A stretch of 64,000 nt of DNA, from positions 1-64,000 of the forward strand of contig CAJUFA010000004.1 in NCBI GenBank assembly GCA_910585725.1, given 5' to 3'. Source of the stretch: an uncultured Dorea sp. Its GTDB lineage: Bacteria > Bacillota > Clostridia > Lachnospirales > Lachnospiraceae. The position numbers were made by a program, and so were the translations under genes. The notes under the pieces are model-generated. The model searched no databases, was not told where the DNA came from, and was given only the letters and a program-made list of their open reading frames with translations. Shown in pieces: positions 1 through 8,482 of the stretch (its first letter is position 1; every line of letters begins with the position of its first letter).

Positions 1-55
1 TAGCCTCTACCTTTTTGATGGATTCCATCATATTCTCTGGATATGGTGTATACAT
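1..55 (-). CDS. Start of a probable fumarate-reductase-type flavoprotein (partial)
   Basis: An open frame starts with ATG at 55 and runs off the left edge, giving 18 codons that begin MYTPYPENMMES. A strong ribosome binding site, AAGGGAGG on the minus strand at about 63-70, precedes it. It follows the fumarate-reductase-like iron-sulfur gene by only 13 bases, so the two are almost certainly co-transcribed. Because the upstream protein looks like an FrdB/SdhB subunit, an FAD-containing partner (FrdA-like) is the most likely product. The visible residues carry no FAD motif, so this is inference from context. Confidence 0.45.
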   Translation of the reverse strand, partial: MYTPYPENMMESIKKVEA

Positions 56-68
56 ATTCTGACCTCCC

Positions 69-743
69 TTATTTCTCAATCTCTCTTGTATTGTAAAGCT
101 CCTGCATCTCTGTGATCGGCTTCTGCATGATCTGCTCGATCAGCTCGTCATACTCGCCTTTGTTCACCTCGTCTACACGATTCGCAAGATGCTCTGTCTC
201 TGGTGCGATATATTTTCCTGTAAGTCTCCTTGCCAGGACGCCTACGTGAGGATGGGAGATTCCTGCCGGACATCTTACGGTACAGCAGCCGCATCCGATA
301 CAGTCAAAGGATTCCTCCGCGCATTTTTCAAATTCGCCCCTCTGCGCATACGCGATATACTGCATTACGTTCAGATCCTGCGTACATGCCTTGGTACATG
401 CGTTACATCCGATACAACTGTAGATCTCCGGATAGAGTTCCATCATGATCTGCTGGGTCGGCCTGATCTCTCCGATCTCATAAGTTCTCTTATCTGTCGG
501 GAAGAATGGAATACTTGCCACATACATCCCCTCTTCTACCTGAGTCTGACATGCAAGGCAGGTCTTTAATTCATTTTTCCCTTTGATTCTGTATACGGTC
601 GCGCATGCCCCGCAGAAACCATGACGGCAGCCGCATCCTCTTTTCCACGTATAGCCGGCGTATTCCATAGCGGTCATGATCGTGAGGTCTGCCGGAACAC
701 TGTAACGCTTACCGCTAAAATATACATTTACCATATTTTCCAT
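69..743 (-). CDS. Fumarate reductase/succinate dehydrogenase-type iron-sulfur subunit
   Basis: The 224-residue protein has an N-terminal plant-type [2Fe-2S] domain, with cysteines around residues 37-44 (CGCRHGFCGAC) and a later Cys near 62. Two [4Fe-4S] motifs follow, CIGCNACTKAC and CIGCGCCTVRC, around residues 110-155. This is the electron-wire layout of FrdB/SdhB and related TfrB-type subunits. It starts 18 bases after flxA ends, with AAAGGA about nine bases before the ATG, so it belongs to the Flx-Hdr operon. Its likely role is to carry electrons between the Flx-Hdr complex and the flavoprotein encoded next. The final acceptor (fumarate or another unsaturated acid) cannot be read from sequence. 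Confidence 0.75.
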   Translation of the reverse strand: MENMVNVYFSGKRYSVPADLTIMTAMEYAGYTWKRGCGCRHGFCGACATVYRIKGKNELKTCLACQTQVEEGMYVASIPFFPTDKRTYEIGEIRPTQQIMMELYPEIYSCIGCNACTKACTQDLNVMQYIAYAQRGEFEKCAEESFDCIGCGCCTVRCPAGISHPHVGVLARRLTGKYIAPETEHLANRVDEVNKGEYDELIEQIMQKPITEMQELYNTREIEK

Positions 744-761
744 GTCTTCGTATCCTTTCTT

Positions 762-1616
762 TTAATATTCATTCGGAAGTTCATCAATCTCATCGTACCG
801 GAACACCGGACCGTCCTTGCACACATATTTGGATCCGATGTTGCAGCGTCCGCATTTGCCCACGCCGCATTTCATACGAAGCTCCAGCGTCGTATATACC
901 TGCTCCGTGGTAAATCCAAGTTCCTTAAGACCCGCAAGCACGAACTTGATCATGATCGGAGGTCCGCACACCAGCGCTGTCCTGTCCGTACCGAATCCAA
1001 GCTCTTTTACATAATTCGGAACGAATCCGACATGGCCGTCCCAGTTATCCTGCTCCCGGTCAATGGTCAGATATACGTTCACGCCCTCTGCCTTCATCCA
1101 GACCTCCTGGATCTCCTTTAACTGAACCAGATCCTCCGCGGAACGGGAACCGTAGACGATATCCACCGTACCGTAATTCTCACGGTTATCCAGCACATAG
1201 TTGATCACGGAACGAAGCGGCGCAAGACCGATACCGCCTGCGATGAACAGGAGGTTCTTCCCTTTAAGCTCTGTCTCCACCGGAAATGAATTGCCGTACG
1301 GCCCGCGGACCGTGATCTCATCTCCCACCTCAAGGCTGTGGAGATAATCCGTCAGGATACCGCACTGCTTGATGCTGAATTCCTGGTATTCCTTGTTCGT
1401 CGGCGAAGAAGTAATGGAAAACATACCCTCGCTGATACCAGGCGCACAGACCATGGCGCACTGCCCCGGCATGTGCTCGAAGAGCTTGCCGCCCTCCGGC
1501 GCGTTCACCCGGAAGGTCTTTACATCCGGAGTCTCCTGGCGGATATCCGTGATCACACCGATCTGGGGGATCAGAGTGTCTAATGTATAATTCTTATGAC
1601 ATGTACATTCACCCAT
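762..1616 (-). CDS. flxA: FlxA-like FAD/NAD(P)H oxidoreductase subunit (AsrB family)
   Basis: The 284-residue protein has a ferredoxin-reductase fold: an FAD-binding barrel in the first half, then a pyridine-nucleotide domain with GGIGLAPLRS near residue 126 and a CGPP motif near residue 217. A C-terminal [2Fe-2S] site uses Cys250, Cys255, Cys258 and Cys266, as in the AsrB/HydG/dihydroorotate-dehydrogenase-K family. Beside flxB, flxC, flxD and hdrABC it is best read as FlxA, the NADH-oxidising subunit of a flavin-based bifurcating FlxABCD-HdrABC complex. Its start overlaps the flxB stop by one base, implying coupled translation. Without the neighbours it would be called anaerobic sulfite reductase subunit B; no sulfite reductase catalytic subunit is visible. 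Confidence 0.8.
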   Translation of the reverse strand: MGECTCHKNYTLDTLIPQIGVITDIRQETPDVKTFRVNAPEGGKLFEHMPGQCAMVCAPGISEGMFSITSSPTNKEYQEFSIKQCGILTDYLHSLEVGDEITVRGPYGNSFPVETELKGKNLLFIAGGIGLAPLRSVINYVLDNRENYGTVDIVYGSRSAEDLVQLKEIQEVWMKAEGVNVYLTIDREQDNWDGHVGFVPNYVKELGFGTDRTALVCGPPIMIKFVLAGLKELGFTTEQVYTTLELRMKCGVGKCGRCNIGSKYVCKDGPVFRYDEIDELPNEY

Positions 1617-2653
1617 TATTTTTCACCTCCCTGATTCTGAAAAGCTTTCACAACCTTTACGATATTCAGCGCCTGAGGACATTTCTCCACACAGCGGCCG
1701 CAGCCTACGCAGGAATACATTCCGTCGTTGTTCGCCGGATAATACACCAGCTTGTGCATGAATCTCTGGCGGAATCTCTGCATCTGGCTGGTACGGTTGT
1801 TGCCGTGGGCCATCATCGTAAAGTCTGAATACATACAGGAATCCCAGCATCTGTAACGGGACACGCTGTTTCCCGCAGTATAATCCTTGATATCATAACA
1901 CTGGCAGGTCGGGCACACAAAAGTACAGGTACCGCAAGCCAGACATGGTTTGTATAATTCTTCCCAGATCGGGGAATCGAATTTCTCGCTTAAAGCATCC
2001 CCGTTCCATCCTTCTAAAGAAAGGTTCATATAAGGAAGCTTCTCTACGATATTATGAATCGCTTCCTTCTCGGCGTCTACAGCCGCCTCGCCCGCTTCAT
2101 CATCTGCGAACAGTTCCTTTACGGTCTCGGTAAGCGCCTCTCCTTTTTCCGTAAGCGCCTTCCAGTACAGGTCTTCTCCCACCGTCCAGACAGCCACGTC
2201 AGAAGCGGGATTCGCCGCGTCTATGCCAAACACCTTACAGAAACAAGTCTCCTCCGGTTCATGACATGCCATGGCTACGATGGTTCCGTGGTCTCTCCTT
2301 GCAGCATAGAAAGTATCCGCCGGATCGGATAAGAATACATTGTCCAGGACCTCTAAGCCCTTCACATCACATGCCTTCATACCGAATACCACAAAGTTCT
2401 GTTCCTTTAAGCTCTCCGGCTCTATGGACATCTTCTTTCCTTCTTTTCTTACGGTATAGAGGCCTTCGCTCTGGGGAAAGAATGCATCTTTCGCTGATTT
2501 AACGGTCTTTAAAGTATCAAGATCTACTTCTGCCTCCGCGCTCCACGCCGCAAAATTAGTCTGTCCGGCGCTCTTCACCGGGAGATACAACTCCTGATTA
2601 TCCGCGATTAACTGGAATAATGCGGAAAGATTCTCTTTGGCTATCTTATACAT
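1616..2653 (-). CDS. flxB: FlxB-like 4Fe-4S dicluster electron-transfer subunit (AsrA family)
   Basis: The 345-residue protein resembles anaerobic sulfite reductase subunit A and the FlxB/FlxC iron-sulfur subunits. The C-terminal third holds two ferredoxin-type clusters, CLACGTCTFVCPTC near residue 237 and CVGCGRCVEKCP near residue 317. The middle region contains further cysteines (CDVKG, CHEPEETCFC). It probably passes electrons from FlxA towards HdrA. It lies three bases after flxC and overlaps flxA by one base. Assignment to B rather than C is by gene order and similarity to the Desulfovibrio-type flxABCD-hdrABC cluster. Confidence 0.75.
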   Translation of the reverse strand: MYKIAKENLSALFQLIADNQELYLPVKSAGQTNFAAWSAEAEVDLDTLKTVKSAKDAFFPQSEGLYTVRKEGKKMSIEPESLKEQNFVVFGMKACDVKGLEVLDNVFLSDPADTFYAARRDHGTIVAMACHEPEETCFCKVFGIDAANPASDVAVWTVGEDLYWKALTEKGEALTETVKELFADDEAGEAAVDAEKEAIHNIVEKLPYMNLSLEGWNGDALSEKFDSPIWEELYKPCLACGTCTFVCPTCQCYDIKDYTAGNSVSRYRCWDSCMYSDFTMMAHGNNRTSQMQRFRQRFMHKLVYYPANNDGMYSCVGCGRCVEKCPQALNIVKVVKAFQNQGGEK

Positions 2654-2656
2654 ACA

Positions 2657-3631
2657 TTATCCCCTCTTTCCTACAATACTTGGTTCCGCGTCCTCAAACG
2701 TATAGTTTGTAAGCGGTGCTTTTGAATCGGTGTCTTCCCCCGCCTGATATTCTCCGTACAGCTCGTCGATATCCTTGATAAACTTACGGTTGAACAGGTG
2801 AAGCGGAATTCCCTGGGGACATACACGGCTGCACTCGCCGCAGTCGGTACATCTTCCCGCCACATGGAATGCGCGGATGATGTGGAACATCTTCTCTTCA
2901 AAGGAGTCCGCGTTCGCTTTCTGGGAGCTGTCAAACTTGTTGCTGTCAAATACGCACTTACGGCAGCTGCAGGCAGGACAGGCATTTCTGCAGGCGTTGC
3001 AGCGGATACATTTGCTGAGTTCGCTCTGGAAGAAAGCAAACTTTTCTTCCGGACTCATAGCCTCTATCTTCGCCACCTCGTCGAAGCGCTCCGCATCCTT
3101 CGTCTCCTTAGACTCGCCGATCTTCTCATCGAAGACCATATGCTCCTTGCCCTTGCAGACATGGCATCTCTCTAACATAGCGTCCGCGTAAGGAAGCGTC
3201 TTTTCTCCGTAAATGGTCTGAATCTTAAGAGTCTCCGCCTCATCGGTGATCTCGGCGCCCTCGATACTCTCGATCCCCTTGATCCCCTGCTTCTTAATTC
3301 TCTCGATATCCAGCTTTCCTTTGCATCCGATACCCACGATATAGGCCTTCTCCCGGTCTACACGGTGCTCTTTAAGAAGCTGGTTAAAGCTGTATGTATC
3401 GCATGGCTTCAAACAAACCATGGTCTTTCCTTCCAGTTTGGAAGCTTCGATCATATATTTACTTAAATTGGCTCCGCAGAATCCGTTATATACAAAATCT
3501 TTCAGCTCTTCTTCTGTCTCGAAGTAAGCCGGCTCCGGATTATAAGGCAAGTCTCCGGCCTTCCAGCCGAGAACCCGTGCCACAGTTCCGTCTGCCAGCA
3601 GCTCTTTTGCACGGTTAATTATTGCTTGCAT
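2657..3631 (-). CDS. flxC: FlxC-like 4Fe-4S electron-transfer subunit
   Basis: The 324-residue protein is a second AsrA/coenzyme-F420-hydrogenase-beta-like subunit. Two ferredoxin motifs stand out, CIRCNACRNACPAC near residue 210 and CTDCGECSRVCP near residue 261. There are also a CxxC at residues 158-161 (CHVCKG) and CLKPCD near residue 73. Its start overlaps the flxD stop by 13 bases, a sign of coupled translation. Its likely role is to link the FlxA/FlxB module to the MvhD-like FlxD and HdrA. Confidence 0.72.
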   Translation of the reverse strand: MQAIINRAKELLADGTVARVLGWKAGDLPYNPEPAYFETEEELKDFVYNGFCGANLSKYMIEASKLEGKTMVCLKPCDTYSFNQLLKEHRVDREKAYIVGIGCKGKLDIERIKKQGIKGIESIEGAEITDEAETLKIQTIYGEKTLPYADAMLERCHVCKGKEHMVFDEKIGESKETKDAERFDEVAKIEAMSPEEKFAFFQSELSKCIRCNACRNACPACSCRKCVFDSNKFDSSQKANADSFEEKMFHIIRAFHVAGRCTDCGECSRVCPQGIPLHLFNRKFIKDIDELYGEYQAGEDTDSKAPLTNYTFEDAEPSIVGKRG

Positions 3632-4059
3632 CTTAAATCCCCCAATCTCACATTTTCACCAAGAGAATATATCTTCTCTACAAAACTGTTCATCGTATCA
3701 GAGAACTTCACACCCTCTGCCGCAGACACCCACTCTACCCGGGTACGCCCGTTTTCCACACCGATATAGTCAAGCATGGAGAACAACAGGGTCATACGTC
3801 TTCTGGCGTAGTAATTCCCGGTGCTGTAGTGGCAGTCTCCCGGGTGGCATCCGCACATGATCACTCCGTCGGCTCCCTTTTCGAATGCTCTTAAGATGAA
3901 CATCGGATTCACACGGCAGGAACATGGAACACGGATGATCTTCACATCGGCAGGATAGGTAAGACGGCTGCTTCCTGCCAGGTCAGCTCCCGCGTAACTG
4001 CACCAGTTACAGCAGAACGCTACAATCTTCGGTTTGAATTCTTTATTTTCTAACGGCAT
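3619..4059 (-). CDS. flxD: FlxD / methyl-viologen-reducing hydrogenase delta-subunit-like protein
   Basis: This 146-residue protein has the MvhD/FlxD signature: FCCNWCSYAGAD near residue 14, then CSCRVNPMF and CGCHPGDCHY in the middle. MvhD-type proteins bind a [2Fe-2S] cluster and pass electrons into HdrA. No hydrogenase gene is nearby, so NADH (through FlxA) rather than H2 is the probable donor. The start overlaps the end of hdrA by ten bases and the end overlaps flxC by 13. Identification is firm; the D assignment follows gene order. Confidence 0.85.
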   Translation of the reverse strand: MPLENKEFKPKIVAFCCNWCSYAGADLAGSSRLTYPADVKIIRVPCSCRVNPMFILRAFEKGADGVIMCGCHPGDCHYSTGNYYARRRMTLLFSMLDYIGVENGRTRVEWVSAAEGVKFSDTMNSFVEKIYSLGENVRLGDLRCKQ

Positions 4060-6038
4060 ATAGCATCCACCTCCGCTATGATCTGTCTATTTGAGAATCC
4101 CTGCAGATCCATGGCTCCTGACGGACATGCTACGGTACATGCTCCGCAGCCCTGGCAGAGCGCGTTGTTGACCACTGCCACGCGGCGTGTCTCACGGATA
4201 CCATGGTCGTTGACCTCTTTATCCTCATAACTGATCGCACCATACGGACATACGTTCTCACAGGTAGAACATCCGTTGCACAGTAAGATATCAGACTGTG
4301 CGGTACATGGGTTCGTCATTAACTTATCTTTTGCCAGAAGTCCGATGGCCTTCACTGCGGCCGCGCCGGCCTGTGCAACAGTCTCCGGAATATCCTTTGG
4401 TCCCTGACATACGCCGGATAAGAAGATACCGGCTGTAGGCGACTCTACCGGACGAAGCTTCGCATGTGCTTCTGTCAGGAAGTTATTGGTATCTATACTT
4501 GCGGTCAGCATGGTCGCGATCTTACGCACATCCGGATTCGGCTCGATGGCTGTGGCAAGGACTACCATATCCGCCTCTTTCAAGATCTGCCGGTTGTCAA
4601 GAAGATCTGATCCCTGTACCAGAAGCTTTCCGTCAGGCTGCGGAATAACCTTGCCCACCTGGCCTTTGATATAATTCACTCCATACTGCTCTACCGCTCT
4701 TCTGTAGAACTCGTCAAAATTCTTACCCGGCGTACGCACGTCGATATAGAACACGGTTACGTTCACATCCGGATACTTGTCGCGGATCAGCATGGCATGC
4801 TTCGCGGTATACATGCAGCAGATCTTGGAACAATACGGTTTTCCTCTGTCGTCGGAGCATCGGCTTCCGACACACTGAATAAATACGATCTCCTTCGGAG
4901 CCTTTCCGTCGGAAAGACGCTCTAAATGTCCGTGAGTCGGTCCCGCCGCATTCATGACACGCTCCAACTCAAGGGACGTGATGACGTCCTTGCTCTGGCT
5001 GTAGGCATACTCGTCATATTTATCAAGGTTGATGGTATCAAATCCTGTTGCAACTACGATGGCTCCGTACTTCTCTGTAATGATCTCGTCTTTCTGCTCG
5101 TAGTCGATGGCTCCTGCCTGACATACTTTAGAACAAATTCCGCATTTTCCTGTCTTGAACTTGATACACGCCTCGCGGTCGATCACCGGCACATTCGGAA
5201 TTGCCTGTGCAAACGGCGTATAGATGGCGCTTCTGGTATTAAGCCCTCTGTTGAACTCGCTTAATGCTTTCTTGGACGGACATTTCTCCTGGCAGACTCC
5301 GCAGCCGGTACATTTGTCCATATCCACGCATCTTGCTTTCTTACGGATATCTACGGTAAAATCACCGACAAATCCGCTTACCTTCTCTACTTCACTGTAT
5401 GTATAGATGTGGATCTTCTCATGCGCCGACGCCTCCACCATCTTCGGCGTCAGGATACAGGCAGAGCAGTCCAGTGTCGGGAACGTCTTGTCAAGCTGTG
5501 ACATTCTTCCTCCGATACTCGGCGTCTTCTCCACGATATCTACTTCATATCCCGCGTCTGCAATGTCAAGCGCAGTCTGGATACCTGCGATACCGCCTCC
5601 GATCACAAGCGCCCTCTTGGTTACGCGGCTCTCGCCTGCCTGAAGCGGCGCGTTTAAGTTCACTTTCGCAACTGCCGCCCGCATCAGGATCACAGCCTTT
5701 TTGGTGGCCTCTTCCATATCCTTATGGATCCATGAGCAGTGTTCGCGGATGTTGGCGATCTCCACCATGTACGGATTCAGTCCCGCTCTCTCTGCCGCCT
5801 TCCTGAATGTAGCCTCATGCATACGTGGGGAACAGGAACATACCACGATTCCCGTTAAGCCTTTCTCCTGGATCGCTGCCGCGATCTTCGCCTGACCAGC
5901 CTCGGAACACATATATTGGTAGTCTTCGGCGTGGACAACGCCCGGTTCCATGAGCGCCATCTCTGCAACTTTACTTACGTCTACCGTAGCGGCGATATTG
6001 CTTCCGCAATGGCAGACAAATACTCCTATTCTCTGCAC
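4050..6038 (-). CDS. hdrA: CoB-CoM heterodisulfide reductase-like subunit A (flavin bifurcation site)
   Basis: The 662-residue protein has the full HdrA layout. An N-terminal segment (GVFVCHCGSNIA) is followed by an FAD dinucleotide fold (VIGGGIAGIQTALDIADAGY, about residue 146) and an inserted ferredoxin domain (CTGCGVCQEKCP, then CGICSKVCQAGA). A second thioredoxin-reductase-like half precedes C-terminal clusters CNGCSTCENVCP and CQGCGACTVACP. HdrA carries the FAD at which electrons are bifurcated in Hdr complexes. A clostridial genome is unlikely to make CoM or CoB, so the natural disulfide or other acceptor is unknown. It starts seven bases after hdrC and overlaps flxD. Confidence 0.93.
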   Translation of the reverse strand: MQRIGVFVCHCGSNIAATVDVSKVAEMALMEPGVVHAEDYQYMCSEAGQAKIAAAIQEKGLTGIVVCSCSPRMHEATFRKAAERAGLNPYMVEIANIREHCSWIHKDMEEATKKAVILMRAAVAKVNLNAPLQAGESRVTKRALVIGGGIAGIQTALDIADAGYEVDIVEKTPSIGGRMSQLDKTFPTLDCSACILTPKMVEASAHEKIHIYTYSEVEKVSGFVGDFTVDIRKKARCVDMDKCTGCGVCQEKCPSKKALSEFNRGLNTRSAIYTPFAQAIPNVPVIDREACIKFKTGKCGICSKVCQAGAIDYEQKDEIITEKYGAIVVATGFDTINLDKYDEYAYSQSKDVITSLELERVMNAAGPTHGHLERLSDGKAPKEIVFIQCVGSRCSDDRGKPYCSKICCMYTAKHAMLIRDKYPDVNVTVFYIDVRTPGKNFDEFYRRAVEQYGVNYIKGQVGKVIPQPDGKLLVQGSDLLDNRQILKEADMVVLATAIEPNPDVRKIATMLTASIDTNNFLTEAHAKLRPVESPTAGIFLSGVCQGPKDIPETVAQAGAAAVKAIGLLAKDKLMTNPCTAQSDILLCNGCSTCENVCPYGAISYEDKEVNDHGIRETRRVAVVNNALCQGCGACTVACPSGAMDLQGFSNRQIIAEVDAICR

Positions 6039-6045
6039 TTAAGTC

Positions 6046-6435
6046 TCACCTCCTATATCTTCTGAATGCACTGACAAGTAACTGCTGCGGAAGATCTGGA
6101 TCTAATAATTCCGGAATCTCATCTGCCAACAGGTAGTTCTGGTCTTTCTGGCGTACAACGACCTGTCTTGCAGCGTCAATAAGCTTTCCAGGCTTTACAT
6201 CACGGGGACACCTCTCCACACACGCGAAACAGGAGAGACATTTCCAGAGAGACTTGGAATTCACCAGACTCTCGATATCTTCATTAATTACATAAGACAC
6301 AAACTGATGCGGTTTGATATCCATCTCGTTGTAGGATGGGCAGGTTGCAGAACATTTTCCGCATTTCATACATTTAAGCGGATTCACGCCGCTGATCTCT
6401 TTGATCAGTTCCGCCTGTTTCTTCTGGGAACTCAT
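6046..6435 (-). CDS. hdrC: Heterodisulfide reductase-like subunit C
   Basis: This 129-residue protein has two [4Fe-4S] motifs, CMKCGKCSATCPSY near residue 19 and CLSCFACVERCPRD near residue 65. That is the HdrC pattern: a small ferredoxin that connects HdrA to the HdrB active site. Its start overlaps the hdrB stop by one base (TAATG), indicating coupled translation. Confidence 0.9.
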   Translation of the reverse strand: MSSQKKQAELIKEISGVNPLKCMKCGKCSATCPSYNEMDIKPHQFVSYVINEDIESLVNSKSLWKCLSCFACVERCPRDVKPGKLIDAARQVVVRQKDQNYLLADEIPELLDPDLPQQLLVSAFRRYRR

Positions 6436-7241
6436 TATTTCTGCACCTCCTCTTTTACTTCATCTTTGACGCCCAGCGCCTCTGCCAGCAGTTCTGTAAA
6501 GTAGACTACCGGAAGCTTAGCGCCTGTGCTCTTATTCAGATTATACAGGCACAGCGGGCAGGCTGTCGTCAGCATCTCGGCGCCGAAACCTTCTGCGCTT
6601 GCCATAATCTTCTCGCACATATTCTTTGACATATCCTTTTCTTTCAAAGAAATATAGCCTCCGCAGCATTCATTGCGGTACGGATAGATTACCGGCTCTG
6701 CTCCGATCGCGCGGATAAAATCTTCAATAATCTTCGGATTCTCCGGATCGTCAAAACTTAAGAGCTTACTTGGACGAAGGAGCAGGCAGCCGTAATACGC
6801 GCCGATCTTCTTCCCTGTCAGAGGATTCTTAACTCTCTTCTTCAATTCGTCAAATCCCACTCTGTCACGAAGGACTTCCAGGAAATGAAGAACTTCTGTC
6901 TCACCTGCATAAGGCTCCTCAAGCTCCATGTAATTGTTCGCTCTGGTGCGGATATCCTCCACATTCTTCATATCATCATTGACACGTTTGATCACATGAT
7001 GACATGCAGAACACATCGTCACAAGATCCTGCCCCTTCTCTTTCGCCGCATTAAGCGCGCGAACGGAAGACAGCTTTGTAGCGATCTCGTCAGAACCAAG
7101 AGGATAGACCCCGCCGCAGCACTGCCAGTCTTCGACCTCGATAAGCTCGATTCCAAGCGCCGCCGCTGAAGCCCTTGCATAAACATCCAGATCTTTTGCC
7201 TTTGTTCTCAAAGTGCATCCCGGATAATAACTGTACTTCAT
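6435..7241 (-). CDS. hdrB: Heterodisulfide reductase-like subunit B (CCG-domain)
   Basis: The 268-residue protein begins MKYSYYPGCTL, typical of HdrB. It carries two CCG domains, WQCCGGVYPLGSDE near residue 41 and ECCGGYISLKEKD near residue 192, with supporting cysteines at CSACHH and CPLCLY. In HdrB these bind noncubane [4Fe-4S] clusters where disulfide is reduced. It is the first gene of the operon, 48 bases after the -10 box of a well-formed promoter. The true substrate in this organism is open (in sulfate reducers the DsrC trisulfide; no DsrC is seen here). Confidence 0.92.
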   Translation of the reverse strand: MKYSYYPGCTLRTKAKDLDVYARASAAALGIELIEVEDWQCCGGVYPLGSDEIATKLSSVRALNAAKEKGQDLVTMCSACHHVIKRVNDDMKNVEDIRTRANNYMELEEPYAGETEVLHFLEVLRDRVGFDELKKRVKNPLTGKKIGAYYGCLLLRPSKLLSFDDPENPKIIEDFIRAIGAEPVIYPYRNECCGGYISLKEKDMSKNMCEKIMASAEGFGAEMLTTACPLCLYNLNKSTGAKLPVVYFTELLAEALGVKDEVKEEVQK

Positions 7242-7288
7242 AGTTCTCGCTGTCCTTTCTTAATATATTTTGTCAAACTATCATATAA

Positions 7289-7317
7289 ATTTTAATATGA
7301 ACATCCTTATAAGTCAA
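7289..7317 (-). promoter_or_regulatory. Promoter of the hdr-flx operon
   Basis: On the minus strand TTGACT (7317-7312) and TAAAAT (7294-7289) are separated by exactly 17 bases, a near-consensus sigma-A promoter. Transcription would start near 7282, about 40 bases before the hdrB start codon. This shows the hdr-flx genes can be transcribed independently of the upstream dehydrogenase gene. Confidence 0.65.
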
Positions 7318-7382
7318 TTGTACTGCGGCATTCTCCACATATATCCAACCTATAAGTCATTATTCGCTCCAGATAATAATTC

Positions 7383-8330
7383 CTACAATTCGATCTGAGC
7401 AATTACATCTTTCAGCGCGTCGGCGCTCTTCTTCATCTTTTCAATCTCATCTTCCGTAAGTGTCATCGGAATCTTACCCTGGATACCGTTCGGTCCGACC
7501 AACGACAGTGTGCTTAAGCATACGTCTTCGATTCCGTACTCTCCATGCATCATAGAAGACACGGTCGTTACGGACTCAGACGCAGACATCAGGATACTGC
7601 ATAGCCTGCATACGCCTCTGGTAACCGCATAGAAAGTAGCGCCCTTATTCGCAATAATCTTGCCGCCGGATTTCTGTACATACGTAAGCATAGCGTCCTT
7701 ATCAAGGGGCTTCGCCTCTTTTCCAAGACTTGGCATCATCTCCAGATAATCGTCTACATTGACGCCTGCGATTCTTGCCGCTGACCATGGAATGAAAGAT
7801 GTATCGCCATGCTCGCCAAATACATAAGCGTGGATATTTCTCTGTGCAACTTTAAAATGTTCGGAAAGCCCGCAGCGAAGTCTTGCGGAATCTAAGACAG
7901 TTCCGGAACCGATGATCTGATTCTCCGGAATACCTGAAATCTTTGTGAATACATAAGTCATAATATCCACCGGATTACTTACGATAATATAAAGCGCCTT
8001 CGGCGCCGCTTTTACAATCTCCGGTGTAATCTGCTTCAAGATATTAACGTTGGTCTGAGTAAGCTCGATCCTGGTCTGACCCGGCTTACGTGCGATTCCC
8101 GATGTGATAATAACAATATCAGATCCCTTCGCATCCTCGTAATCGCCTGCAACGATAGAAACAGGATCTCTGAAGCAGGTTCCCTGCTCGATGTCCATAA
8201 CCTCCCCTTCTACCTTCTCCTTGTTGATGTCGATCATGACGATCTCGGATGCCATGTCCTCGCCGGACAATGTGTACGCAATTGTGGCGCCTACGCTTCC
8301 GGCTCCAATGATTGTGACTTTGCAGCTCAT
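7383..8330 (-). CDS. L-lactate/malate dehydrogenase family protein
   Basis: The 315-residue protein is an LDH/MDH-family NAD-dependent 2-hydroxyacid dehydrogenase. It shows the Rossmann motif GAGSVGATIAY at residues 9-19, Asp34 for NAD rather than NADP, and the catalytic HGDTS region. Overall it resembles clostridial L-lactate dehydrogenases, but the mobile loop reads GIARKPGQTR. This puts Arg81 where lactate dehydrogenases normally have Gln (classical position 102), while Arg87 is the conserved loop arginine. Arg at that site is the hallmark of malate dehydrogenase, so substrate specificity is uncertain. It sits upstream of the hdr-flx operon on the same strand with a 141-base gap. Confidence 0.85.
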   Translation of the reverse strand: MSCKVTIIGAGSVGATIAYTLSGEDMASEIVMIDINKEKVEGEVMDIEQGTCFRDPVSIVAGDYEDAKGSDIVIITSGIARKPGQTRIELTQTNVNILKQITPEIVKAAPKALYIIVSNPVDIMTYVFTKISGIPENQIIGSGTVLDSARLRCGLSEHFKVAQRNIHAYVFGEHGDTSFIPWSAARIAGVNVDDYLEMMPSLGKEAKPLDKDAMLTYVQKSGGKIIANKGATFYAVTRGVCRLCSILMSASESVTTVSSMMHGEYGIEDVCLSTLSLVGPNGIQGKIPMTLTEDEIEKMKKSADALKDVIAQIEL

Positions 8331-8365
8331 GTGTTCTTCTCCTTTTTCATGTTTTTCTGGTTACA

Positions 8366-8401
8366 GTATATGAGTCTGCTTGTCTATGTAGACTCATATA
8401 C
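8366..8401 (-). repeat. Perfect 12-bp inverted repeat in the ldh leader
   Basis: GTATATGAGTCT (8366-8377) and AGACTCATATAC (8390-8401) are perfect complements separated by 12 bases. The element lies between the likely ldh promoter and the start codon at 8330. It could be an operator or a leader hairpin. No poly-T follows, so it is not an ordinary terminator. Confidence 0.6.
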
Positions 8402-8453
8402 CTGGCTTACAGACGTACTTATTTTTTATCGTTTTCTGTCGCCTTCTGTAGGT

Positions 8454-8482
8454 ATCGTACCACATTGACAATAAATTAACAA
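8454..8482 (-). promoter_or_regulatory. Probable promoter of the lactate/malate dehydrogenase gene
   Basis: Minus strand TTGTTA (8482-8477) and TACGAT (8459-8454) are spaced by 17 bases. Transcription would start near 8447, giving a leader of about 115 bases that contains the 8366-8401 inverted repeat. A second TTGTTAA lies upstream at 8509-8503 in the same orientation. Confidence 0.45.

Noticed and set aside
189..1121. Open frames on the plus strand opposite the flx genes, and many similar antisense frames throughout
   Set aside because: They lack ribosome sites and recognisable domains and lie opposite strongly supported genes.
1616..4059. Anaerobic sulfite reductase (asrAB)
   Set aside because: AsrA- and AsrB-like subunits are present, but no siroheme AsrC subunit; gene order with MvhD-like and HdrABC fits Flx-Hdr.
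4050..7241. Methanogen-type heterodisulfide reductase implying an archaeal origin
   Set aside because: The neighbouring genes, promoters and ribosome sites are bacterial, and Hdr-like complexes with Flx subunits are known in anaerobic bacteria.
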